A DNA stretch of 64,000 bases from Mastigias papua. Lineage: Eukaryota; Cnidaria; Scyphozoa; Rhizostomeae; Mastigiidae. Under the pieces are notes generated by a model. That model saw only the letters and a list, made by a program, of their open reading frames with translations, searched no databases and was not told where the DNA came from. The DNA lies in assembly GCA_964019165.1 (NCBI GenBank), contig OZ025270.1:16287659-16351658 (forward strand). The letters run 5' to 3'. Below, piece by piece: positions 1 through 53,946 of this stretch (the first letter of the stretch is position 1; each line of letters begins with the position of its first letter). The translations under genes were made by a program, and so were the position numbers.

Positions 1-622
1 AATTTATTGCTTGTAGCCCCCCACTTTATATGTCTAGCCCTCTCCCACTTTCTCTTTGGCAGCGCCGTGCCTGTAATTCGGTTCAGTGAAGGAAAGACGA
101 AGCAGGTTGCAATTTGACTTAAAACTAAGCCTATAATTTTTCACATGTTATTATGAATAGTAATTGGCACAGCTTAGTTTTTCTGTTTCTTCCAATCTTA
201 TTTCAAAGCCATTCATGCATTCCATCGCTACACATGCATCCCAAAAACTTGCTTTCCATTCAAGAGCCCCATCATATCTCTCTGTCTACTTAACTTTTCT
301 CTTTCTTCCTTCGTTGGGGGCTTTGCTATATTCCTCAGGGCCTTTTACCAAAATTACACACTATAAAAGGAAGAAAACGATTGTGTACTAAAAAGGAAAA
401 GTGACGGTGGGTGTAAGAGTCTCAGATTCACCACAATGATATGCAATAAAACAGTGGACGAAATACAACACTATACAACACAATGCAACATAGTACAACA
501 ATTTAGACATGTAGATTGATTAATTTTAAAGTAATGTTTTGAATTGCACAATTTTTTTCACTGATTGAATGTTGTTGATGTACTGCTGATGTATAGAACA
601 ACTGCAATTTGTCTTCTGCCAG
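1..622 (+). other. MRE11 intron, left window edge
   Basis: No coding exon is visible upstream of 623. The sequence is AT-rich with a run of short caaca/gtaca-like words at 460-500. The earlier MRE11 exons must lie left of the window. Confidence 0.7.
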
Positions 623-15841
<15,219 letters not shown>

Positions 15842-18219
15842 ATTTGCAATTTCCAAAACAACAGTTGAAAATCTAAACTGCCTACGTTGGATTACCTGGA
15901 TCCATTCATTATCATCGCCAGGTACATCTAACTTATTTATGTAGAGCGTATGTAAAAGGATTACTACTAATAACCAGAACCCAGGAACTCGTGACCTGCA
16001 TTGTTTGTTAGCATATTGTTGGCTTATTTTCGGATTCTTCTTCCCTGGCTGTGTCGTCATTTTGTCAAAGAAAATCTGCCGGCTGCGCATGCATCGCTTT
16101 TGTCAGTGCTTTATGCTTGGCATGGCGAGCCCCATTGAAGGGCAACCGTACTTAAACGAATCAAATCGCAGTTACAGCTTTGGGGGATTTAATTTGCCAC
16201 ACTTATCAGGGTTGGGGCATAGCACTGCTAATTCCCACTTGGCTTACAACCGAATGATGAGTTTTTTTTATACAGCATTGCACGAATGGCGCTAAAATGG
16301 TTGTATGCTTAAATGAAAAGTGTGTTCTACGAAGCCGTACTCAAAATAGATCAAGTAGATTGTAGAATCGAAGCTACTTACCTGTCATTCATTACTTCAA
16401 TTTTAGCAATGTTTGCCGATAGTCATATACCAACTAAGAACTGTCAACCATATACAGATATACGACCGTTATATTCCCTCTTAGAACACCTTGTCTCAAA
16501 CGTGTTATATTCCAACTATCAGATATAGGCTAAAAACGTCAGTACTTCTACAAGTGAATGTCCTAAAACTTTCAATTACATCTCAAATCATTGGTTTATA
16601 TGTATCATTAATGGTCTTGATGTAACAGAAATTAAATCTGAAGGACGTTTGTTTGTGAGTTGAGTTTTTCTTACACTCTTTCTTTAACTATCTTCAGATT
16701 CTTCCCAGCGTCTGCTTGGTAAAGTTTCAGCAACGAAGATCAACGTAAATTGAAATTGCCCTATCTCAGATTCTCCATTAGGTGCGGCCAGTGTGTACCT
16801 TTCATGCTTAACTGTGTTACCGCAATACCCTTAGGTGATCAGAATAGGCCATACTAAGGCCACACCTGACAGTTGTGTTGAATTTTGTACAGGGACGTCT
16901 GTACTTTCGTCACATTTCGAGTTGTTAAGATAGATAAGACATATCCCAAGCGTTCACATGAATAGGCCTAACAGAATTCTGTACCATGGAAATTCAGCCA
17001 AAGCTGTTGAATGTATTGAGTATTTTGAAACCCGCCCGTTACTACAGGAATAGGAAGCTATGTTCACCTGTATCTTCGTTTGAGTCAAAAAGTGCCCAAC
17101 TAGGGGCGGTGCACGGACAGTTAGTTAGACGAGGAAAAGAAGACAGCAAACATATGTCTTTTGAATCGTTCATTGTATAGCAACTTTCAAAACTTTTGGT
17201 GAATTTTCGGTTGCTGCATGAACTTAAAAAACATTCACAAAACCATTTAATGCAAAGTATACTAATGCAACGATTTTTAAGCAAACGTAACAAATAATTA
17301 CTTCAAAACAAAGTTTAAATGTCAAGGAACTAAATACGCATCAAGTCTGTAAATGTTTTTCTACTTCAATGTTATTATTCGATAAAGCTCCTAAGGTTTT
17401 AGTCTTTCTACTACTTCATAACTCAAGTAATATTATAAGGAATGAAGCTGAAGGACGCATCGCGCTATAGGTCTTCAATTGGGAATAACTCCAAGCAGAT
17501 CTCCTGCCCAAAACCGCTCTCCGGTGGAACGGATTGTTCTAAAGTAAACTGCATACTACACATTGTGTCATAACTCTTTTTCAATCCATAGCTTTCGTGT
17601 TCTGTAGCTAATTTTCGTTGTTAACCTTAAGATACAGTGTGTTAACCTTAAGCTACAGTGTCTATATTCCAAAGGTGACGCTTCATAGATCCGAGAATGA
17701 GCTTGTGAGAAACCCCACTGCTAAGTGTTTAAATCTATGATTTTTAATGTGAATACATTGCTCATACTCTTAACACAATGACTATTCTGTATTATGTAAT
17801 GACAATGAGTATTCTGTAAATCCTTTTGGAAGCCTCTATCGCTTTTATTTAAAAGGAGACTTGAAACTGTTTCTCCTTAGTAACAAGACAACAATATTTA
17901 CTAATACATCTAGGCTGCTCCTTACGACAAACCCTCGAATAAAACTTGAATCCTACAAAAATTCAGGCCGGTAGTGATCGTTTCAAAACAGGCTACTGTA
18001 AAAATCCATTTACTAAGGGCATAAAGATCGCTTTTATAGTACGGACTAAGAGTAAGGCAACAGCACCCTCAAGTTTTCTCCTTTATCTAATTACTGTTAA
18101 CTTCACTACTGAATATTTACCAACCAAATGACACAGTTCTCATAAAATTCTATACGCCAGTTATACCCTATTTACCATGAATTCTGAAAATGTCACTTCG
18201 GTTTTCATCAAATTTCCAT
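15842..18219. other. Intergenic region between convergent MRE11 and FSTL1
   Basis: Lies between the two stop codons and must contain both 3' ends. A minus-strand AATAAA at 17844-17849, about 370 bp past the FSTL1 stop, is a candidate polyadenylation signal. I see no repeat family or further gene; the open frames near 16005-16295 and 17042-17293 resemble nothing I recognise. Confidence 0.6.
17844..17849 (-). promoter_or_regulatory. Candidate FSTL1 polyadenylation signal
   Basis: AATAAA on the minus strand about 370 bp past the stop codon. Position only; no cleavage-site evidence. Confidence 0.4.
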
Positions 18220-45416
<27,197 letters not shown>

Positions 45417-47170
45417 CTGAAATATAAACGAAATGAGTTGATAAACGTTTAAACATAAATAAACAAATATTCTGTCGCTTACTGAAAACTTGGACAGCGA
45501 CAAAGATATTTGAAAGAACGAGCGTATGAACGAGTTTACTTGGAGAACGGAGCAAACATGGCACTGATTTTATTTGATAAACGGGATAAAAAAGGAGAAT
45601 GTAATCATACCCTTAGAAGATAAGTGAATTTGTTACAAATACGACGCGAGTTGAGTACTTCGAACGTGCAGCCGTTGAATGGACGAGCCAAGAACTACCA
45701 AGCCTGGAGGCGAATACGGGCCTCTTTGACACTTCACTGCGGGATATGTTGACACAAAAATCCTTTACAATTTAGTTCAATTTAACCCTTTGTCTTGTAT
45801 TGTTATGGTAGATTAACCAAAACCAATAGGTCCTGCTGAGATAGAGGAAGGATGTTATTTTACGACAATCACTGGTCCGCAACAGAGCTGTAAGACAATA
45901 CAACCTTTTATCGATTGATGTACTGTGTTTATCTTCTCATATTTCAGTCAATGAATGCAAGACTATAAAATGCAATTACATAGACAGCTTTGTTACTTTG
46001 TCATTCATTGCGCAAGCGCTACTACACTGAAGACCTACCATACCGTAAATCCTCAAATTAGCCTTCTGGGGACTTATTTGCTATGCTTTCTGGGTGGGCC
46101 CTATTTTTAAGGGGAGGGCTTATTTGAGGGGGACTTATAAAAGTTCTTAACAAATTACAGTCTTTATCAAAATCTTCATCGTCATCTGGGGTGGGGGCTT
46201 ATTCGAGAGGGGGCTTATTAACAATTTGGAATTCTAGTATGGGGCTTATTTGAAGGGGGGGGGGCGATTCGAGGATTTACGGCATGCCTCCTATCGATTT
46301 CTCCTTTGGAACTTCATCATATTCTGCGCACTAACCAGGAGACCTTTATCACTGTCACTAATGGGACATTAGCCCAGTATACCCTCTCTGGTCCAGTACA
46401 ATATAAGATCTCTGGATTACTAGCTTAGGCCCTTTTCTAAAATTTCAATTGTCCTCAAAATGTGCAAGGTCTCAAGCCAGTCTGTTAGTGATCTAAGCAC
46501 TAGATCAAATCCTCATGATGAGAGAGCCATATCATGCCTGTATGGCGTTCGTTTGTCGTTTGATTTCAGATGTCTAATAATGCAAACTTAAACTCCCAGA
46601 TAGAATGCCAAAGGGGCCACATTCTTGCAAAGCCATATATATACAGTGTACTTTTGAATCTTTGAATCTTCAACATCGCCCTCTTTACTGTCAACAGCAA
46701 ACACTATCATTTCCGATGTGCGAGGCTCTTTTCTAGTCCTTGAGTCAAATAACAATGCACCTAATCAACTATAGGAAAGAACGTACAGTGTACATACCCC
46801 ATCGATACATACCCTCTATCTACAAAAGCTTTCATTTGTATAATCCAAAATACTTTGTCTATGCTTCTTTTGCTGATGATAACCACTGATAACAGGCCAG
46901 AAGTAGTTAATGTAATTAACAGCTTTTTGGGCTCTAGGATACCATAAACCCTTTCTTAGCCTCATTTTGGAAATTAGGTTGACTTTGTTGCGAGGTCAGG
47001 CCAAATCACTTGGTTCATGGCGCGAAGGGACAGCAGCTTTCATGCAGAAGTTTACTAACTTGTCTTAAAAGCGGTTGCTGGGGCTAGCAGTAAAGTAAAA
47101 GACACAGTACCTAGCATTCGTTTAGATTGAAAAGACGTCAAGACACCATTTTCTAGTTAAAGCTCTTGAA
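45417..47170. other. Intergenic region between divergent FSTL1 and CDC26
   Basis: About 1.75 kb head-to-head spacer that should contain both promoters and the FSTL1 5' UTR exon. It contains a MITE at 46041-46284. No TATA box or CpG cluster can be assigned with confidence. Confidence 0.55.
46041..46284. mobile_element. MITE, GCCCC/CTCGAATAA family (copy 4)
   Basis: Left terminus taccgtaaatcctcaaatta; the right terminus in reverse is tgccgtaaatcctcgaatcg. At 244 bp it is the shortest of the well-bounded copies, lying between the divergent FSTL1 and CDC26 genes. Confidence 0.9.
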
Positions 47171-47398
47171 ATGTTACGGAGACTAAAGCCGACCCGAGTC
47201 GAGTTAAAGAAAACAGACCTTGAGGAATTTGAACAGAGGGTGAGAGATAATTCAGTTAATGGCAGTGGAACAATGAGTTTTGATCCTAAAGACACATTAC
47301 CTACTGATTCCACACAGCGAAAGGCTGCCATTCACAAGAGAATTGGTTACGAGCCACAAACCGTACCAAGCGATGGTGCAACCAACATCAATTATTAG
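47171..47398 (+). CDS. CDC26: Anaphase-promoting complex subunit CDC26
   Basis: CDC26 is the small APC/C subunit that stabilises the TPR protein APC6/CDC16 by inserting its N-terminus into the TPR groove. This 75-aa single-exon frame begins MLRRLKPTRVELKKTDLEEF; human CDC26 begins [20 protein letters not shown], so there is one extra residue after MLRR. The C-terminal IGYEPQ block matches IGYKPQ of human. The middle is divergent, and the protein is about ten residues shorter than human (85 aa). The first ATG is right because the extreme N-terminus is the conserved functional part. It faces away from FSTL1 and converges with the DGK gene. Confidence 0.93.
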   Translation: MLRRLKPTRVELKKTDLEEFEQRVRDNSVNGSGTMSFDPKDTLPTDSTQRKAAIHKRIGYEPQTVPSDGATNINY

Positions 47399-48077
47399 AC
47401 TTTACCCAGTCACCCTCGGTGCTATGCAATTAAATTGCCCAACTACACGAACTGCACGGCCAACCATAGCATCCAGTGCTTGGTATTGCCCATTTCATGG
47501 AATGACGTAGCTCTTGTTTAAGCTTTGGCATCCATTTGTACTGTCTGATTTTGGGTTGCGTGTGCTTTCTCTTCGTGAAGATAGCATAAAAATGTAGCTA
47601 GAGACCATGACCTATGATGGTTGATACCCTCAATTTAATTCATATATTACCTAAAGAAGAGCATTACTTTTTGTTGTTGATCTGTTTGTATCACATCTGT
47701 TGTATGTTATCAATTGAACTTCTAAAATATGAGCTTATCACGGTACCTTCCAAGTCTGCCTGTGATATTGGGCACTCTTCTTGTTGCTCCAATTATGTTG
47801 TACAATGACCTACCAGAATCATTGGAACTTGCTAAAGCACATCATCAATTATGTCATAATCCTGCCTTAGTTAAGTTAACACACAATCAAAACTGACAAT
47901 AGTTTCTTAAAGCCCCATGTAAGGCATGCCACTTAATCTATCAAAAGATGTGTCAACATGCAATGGCAAATGTTGAAACACTCTTACAGACAAGAAGTTT
48001 GTCAATTTTTGTCAGCATCCTTATTTTAAAGTAGGAGCTATTTATTTACTTAGTGATTTAATTTTATGGTAATTTTT

Positions 48078-48083
48078 AATAAA
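48078..48083 (+). promoter_or_regulatory. Candidate CDC26 polyadenylation signal
   Basis: AATAAA about 680 bp past the CDC26 stop codon, the first clear one on this strand. Position only. Confidence 0.4.
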
Positions 48084-49824
48084 GAGTCTTTGCTTAAGGC
48101 TTAGATCTTAAATTTACTTATTTTTCACTTCATTTTGCCAAATTGTAGTACAAAGAGATGCTTTTTAGATCCTTAATTTTAGCTGGACAGTTAGAACTTT
48201 ATTGCCATTATAAATGTTGAGTGTTAAAAGGGGACAATACATATTGTAAGCTCCAACATAAACTCCTCTATGAAACACTTCTGTATGGATTACACACAAT
48301 TCCTGTGATGTTTAGCTGCAATTAATAGAAATAGTTTTCCTAATTCTTGATTATTTGCAGTGACAAAATCACCAGAATTACAAATGATCCTGACTAGCGA
48401 GTTTGTTTCTAACAGTGCAATTTCCTTAAATTTATTGCCTTTAACATGTAGGTTCCATATAATTGTGTTCCTTATAAGTAGAGTGCATAGGCTTTGAAAC
48501 GCAAAGTAAATTAAGCCCCTTCACATCTCCAAGTATTTGTGAAAATTGCAATTTGCATTTACTGGGATTTGTATTATTTTGTACTATCCAACATATCAAA
48601 AGCTTGAAAAACATTTACATGAACAGAGCCATATACCAATACCCACACCAAAAATAGAATATCATTAGACGGTCTAATAAACCTTTTACAATACAACAAA
48701 CATTTGATGCCATTTCTAGCTGTATGCCCATGCGCTACTCGACTCTCATGAAGGTGTATACACACACACTTAACTCTCATAAGCATACTGGTAGACAGAA
48801 CAGCTCTTGCAATAGTTTGTAAGTATCAAGGGCAACATTACTTTCCATCATAGAGAGATACCTAAGTATTTTCTTCCCATATTCAGCACTAGGCAATAAG
48901 CAAAAGATGTAATTCAAGAAAAAGGCTACTGCTAACTGAAAAATTACATATGCAGCTGTCTGGCATGCAAAACAACAACTAAATATACAGGTTTTTCATT
49001 TACGATCTAAAGATTCCATTTTATCTTAATAAAGAAAGACTTTAGATGGATTGTAGTTACAACATAAAATTGAACAATTGAACAAAATAATTTTAATAAT
49101 ATTATATTTTCTATGATGAATATTTAGATACTTATCATTTCTAGGAAGTAAAATGGCAGCTTTACTGCCCATCATTTATTGCATAAACTTGCAATGTATA
49201 GACCTTAAAACATAAGACAAACCAAAAGATCTAAGAATCTTATCCTACATAAATACAGAACTCAATTACTTTTCCTTCTTACAATCAATGTTGTTCAAGA
49301 AATCCCCAATTTGCCTAGTCCTATAATCCTAGAATTCATGTGGGGGGGGGGGGGAGATCTGGTAGTTGACAAAGCACAGTGTCATTTTCACTAGACCTTA
49401 ACATTAATTATTGTTAGGAGGTACAGTTTTGTGGTAGACATGCAAATATTAATCTTGGATTTGCAGGGTACAATTGTTACAAACATTCTTGAAACATTAT
49501 GTTCCTCTGTGATTGACAACAGAGCTCTTGGATGTAATCAAACCCCCCCCCTGTAAAAAATGCTGGGATATGAAGATAAGACATTGCTAACAAGAATGAC
49601 ATGTACAAGATACCATAGCTACATCACAATGACACAGCATTATATGGGAGTGTGGGTGAAGTGAGGCAAGGAAAGGTGCAAGAAACCTGAAAAAGCTCTA
49701 ATCATGTTGGCAAGGATGGCAGTTGATAATTAGCAGAGTATATTGCCACAACTGTTTGCATATGAGCAAGTGGTTAGTCAGTGGTTACTCACTCAAGTGA
49801 GTGAATCCTAAAAATTATGTATAA

Positions 49825-49830
49825 TTTATT
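49825..49830 (-). promoter_or_regulatory. Candidate DGK polyadenylation signal
   Basis: AATAAA on the minus strand about 400 bp past the stop codon. Position only. Confidence 0.4.
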
Positions 49831-50230
49831 TTGATTGACAAAGTTAGAGCAAGTCATTGACTATAAAAAATAACTTTGTAGACTATTTTCAACTCATAAC
49901 AGCCATATTTGTCAAGGATTTATACTTATTTCAATCAATAAATTCCAGCACGTCTTGGGGCTTAGTAGTCATTGTTCAATGCTAAACCTTTGCATTTCCT
50001 TTACTTGGCTGAAAGAGAAATACTTGTAGACACAGTTGAAACCTATGAACATGATCCTATCTAGCACTACAATGTGCCTGACAATAGGCACTAACCATGT
50101 CATGGCAAGGTGTGAAAGAATCATGATGATACAGCCTGTTACTTAGACATGCTGAATTGCAGATAAATTCGTTCACTATGGGATGCAGTGCAGAGCAGAG
50201 TGTATTTCCACAGGTAAAACCAAGGTAACA

Positions 50231-50347
50231 TCAAGACTTAGATTTTCTTGACCATTTTGAAGTTTTATGTGCCTTCATTGACTTCTCCAAATGTTTTATC
50301 TTTTCAAGAAGTCTTTTAACATGTCCAACTTTTGTAATCCCTAGCTC
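50231..50347 (-). CDS. DGKH/DGKD-like: DGK terminal exon, end of SAM domain and stop
   Basis: [20 protein letters not shown], then a Lys/Ser-rich tail and TGA at 50231-50233. Vertebrate counterpart: [20 protein letters not shown]. SAM domains of this subfamily polymerise to control activity. Acceptor ccttttctag. Confidence 0.95.
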   Translation of the reverse strand, partial: ELGITKVGHVKRLLEKIKHLEKSMKAHKTSKWSRKSKS

Positions 50348-52992
50348 CTAGAAAAGGAAAAAGATGTGTAATTTTACAACTCAGTGTTGTTGACAGCTTT
50401 GCTGATTTGTGAAAAGATGACAATGCATTTAGTACAAGCATAGTAGAATAATTTTCTAAATGAGTGATTGAGAGCACACCCTAAAACCGTAACTACTATA
50501 TCAATTAACATGGCAAATCTATATTTGATATGCAAAGATCACATCAAAGATCAAAGCTTGAAGATCAATAAGAAGCGAGATCAATCAAATGAGACTTTCT
50601 TTTGCCCTCTCTAAAGAAATTGGAAAACCTTGCAGACATATGGGCAAAAGCAAAAAACCAAACAGTTTGAAGGACGATCTCAGAAGCAGTCTGGAGAAAG
50701 ATCTCAGAAATAGTTTGCTGAGGAATAGAAGCAGAAACCACAAGAAATATTCTTGCAGTGACTGTGTAACAGTGATAAATATAAATAGAAATATCATAAA
50801 TATAAATAATACATATATTTACAGTATATTTTATTAGTTAGTTTGATAACAACATTTGGATGACATTGAAAAGTCATTTAGCACACTTATTAATGCTAGC
50901 ATTTAATAAAGAGTAAAATTGAGCCATTATTGTTTAGTTCTGCCTGATCCCTTTGTACTTTCTGATGGCTATCATACACAATATATTACAACAAAAAAGT
51001 TTTCCACAATTTTGCAGGTGAAAATGACACATTAAAACATACACGTAAATCTGCTTTTTCTAGTGCAATCAGCTCTGGGCCCCTGATGTCATGCTGACTA
51101 AATATCTCCTTATATTCACTGCATCCTACTGAGTCAAGCCACATGCCAACTTCAGATATACCCCAATCTGTTACTCTCTTGCTGCTTTGGAAATCTGTAA
51201 GAAAATGCTAAAATCAACTAATTGTCCAAAATCATATCTACTGTATAATTCTCTAAACTACAGTTGCCAAATTTTCAAAATCCGCTCTTACAAAGAGTCT
51301 TCTTGATGTCTGGCAATTGTCAATTATGGATTGTTTTTTGCTGGACTGAGGACATACTACAGAACTGAAATTGAACCCTGACTCGTCAAACAACATCACC
51401 AAATCTGAACTTTTGCACAGAGAAATGAAAGGCAAACTTATGGCAAGTAACTTACATTCAATCAAGAATAAAAAATCAAGCTATCTCACTTTTCTTCACT
51501 TAGGAGAAGTTAAGCAAGAGTTTATGCTTTATGTTCTAACAAGAAGTGAGAAAATGAACCACATGCCACAGGTGAGGGGTAGGTCAAAAATCCTTTGGTC
51601 CTTCGCTGCCAACTTTTTACAAATATCAATAAATGAGAAATGCAGTTGCTTTTAGGTTCTCATTGATGGCTCATTACGATTGGACCCAAGGTCAGAAGTA
51701 TTGAAAATCAGGTTCACGGTTGCAAAATGTAAATTCAGAGTTATTTTCGATTGGGTCGGACAAGAAAACGAAGCTGAAATTGAACTTTTACAGTCAAACA
51801 CTCCCCTGGACATTCAACGTTTGCTCTGAGAACTGGGTGGAGAGTTTGCAGCAGGCAAATTTATGTTCAATTGAAAATCAAAACGATTAAACGTGAGATT
51901 CTAGGTAACATTTGATGGGATGTGGGAAAGTAAACCAGGTGTGAGACAGGCGTGAGATAGGTCAAAAACCCGTGAGTCTCACACGCAGCACATGAGAATT
52001 GGTAACTATGACAAGCATCACAAGCAATATGAGACGGTTGGCAACTATTCTTTATAATCTCAAAGTAATATATAATCGGTTTCATTTCAATGGAAACAAA
52101 TCTGTCTCAACTACCATAAACTCTGAGCTCAACAGCTGCACTTTTAGAATAAATTGCTCTAGCACTGTTAGTGTTAGGTTGTTAGTTAGTTAGTAAGTTA
52201 GCTAGTTCGTTAAATTCGTTAATATTTTGGTCAATAAGTTAGACATTTTTCGAGTTAAAACGATCAGCTTTGTTTTTCAGTCAATCAACAGAATAAATCC
52301 GCATGCTTTTTAGTTTCTTTTCTAAGACTTCAAGTATTGATAGATATTATACAAGGATTTCCAATTGCAGGGATGTCGTTCTGGGTCACAAAAATAGCCT
52401 TCAACATGGTTTGAAGTTCATTCGGTATCTGTGAGCAAATATATGGAATGATCTTCTAGAGCAGTTTAAAAGTTTACTTTCAAAATTTCTCTTTTAAAAC
52501 GAAATGCAAATACATATTCAAAATTCTTCATAATTATGAAAATAATCTTTTAGGCAAATTTAATGCAAGAGTGAGTTCCTTTCTTGCTGATTCTCACGGG
52601 AAGAATCTCTCATCAAGAAATTCCATCACCTACGCAGATTAGTAAATATTGCACAACACAGTTTCTGTGCTAGATAACTAAAATTATAAAATTTGTTTCT
52701 ATTATATATTTTATTCGTTTAATTTGCATGTGAAATGAGAATTCAAAGCTCTTTGAAATGAAATGAAATAAAGTTAGCTAGTTAGTTGGTTTGTTTATTT
52801 GTTTGTTTGTTAGGTTGTTTGTTTGTTGTTAGTTAGTTATTTAGCTAGCTAATTGATTTGTCAATTATTTAGCACGTTAGTTAGTTAGCTAGTTAGTTAG
52901 TTTGTTAATTATTTAGCTAGTTAGTTCATTAGTTAGTTAGTTAGTTAGTTAGCTAGTTAGTTAGTTTGTTAATCACTTAGCTTGTTAGTTCA

Positions 52993-53047
<55 letters not shown>

Positions 53048-53858
53048 TTTAATTAATTAGTTAGTTAGGTAGTTAGCTAGAGCAGTAGTGTGTACTTGCT
53101 TATAAAGGTTGAGGTTGACTTCAGGCTTATGGGTTCTATTTCTGTTTATGAAAAATCTGTTTCAATTATCTCATAATAACTAACACGTAATTCATGATCA
53201 TATTTGTATCTTCTTCTATACACCATTATCCTTTGCTCTGCTGTGTTAGTAACAAAATCCCACATCAAACCGACTACTTAAAGTGCATTGGGAATGTTTT
53301 CAATGTATTCTAGTAACAATGATCAAACTATGGAGTCCTTCTATACTGCAAGATATTTAATTATAATATATGGCAAATTCTTGCCGCCCTTTCAAACGGA
53401 ATAGTTGAAAGTATGCTGTACAGTTGTTCCAAACTGACAACATCATCCATTCATTCATCACATTTGTCTTATTAGAGACTGTTGTGAATGGAGCAAATGA
53501 CAATATTCTCATGTCAAACACATCATCAATCTTAAGCTCTATGCTCTAAAATTCAACAAATTTTATGACAATTGCGCCAATCACGCAATAAGAAAGACTT
53601 GAATAGAGACTCAAAAGTGGATAGAAAGACCAGATGCATACCTAACTTCTCCTTTGATTGCCTAGAGAACAAATGAAACTTTTCCTTTCCTGCAGATTGT
53701 GTGGCTCTTTGCATTTTTTGCTATGGATTGAATATAGATCGATATAACTTAAAATCAATAACAATTTATGAAGACAAACAATTCTGCAGCAATGTTTTCC
53801 TTATGTATTAAGTCCAGTTCAGTTCACGCACATTCTAAAATGACACTAAACGGTAACT

Positions 53859-53946
<88 letters not shown>

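Larger units (their letters stand above)
47399..50230. other. Region between convergent CDC26 and DGK
   Basis: Must hold both 3' UTRs. Candidate signals are AATAAA at 48078-48083 (plus) and 49825-49830 (minus, about 400 bp past the DGK stop). A possible fragment of the ATATAAGGAACC MITE lies near 48440-48480. There are G and C homopolymer runs at 49342 and 49543. No further gene seen. Confidence 0.6.

Noticed and set aside
16005..16295. 96-aa plus-strand frame after MRE11
   Set aside because: No similarity or motif recognised; probably 3' UTR or chance.
51253..51465. Candidate missing DGK exon ([15 protein letters not shown])
   Set aside because: Splice-like words exist, but no combination gives the required phase 0 entry and phase 1 exit.
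52780..53080. Interstitial telomere of the TTAG type
   Set aside because: The units are degenerate and mixed with other tetranucleotides, and animal telomeres are usually TTAGGG or TTAGG. More likely a microsatellite.
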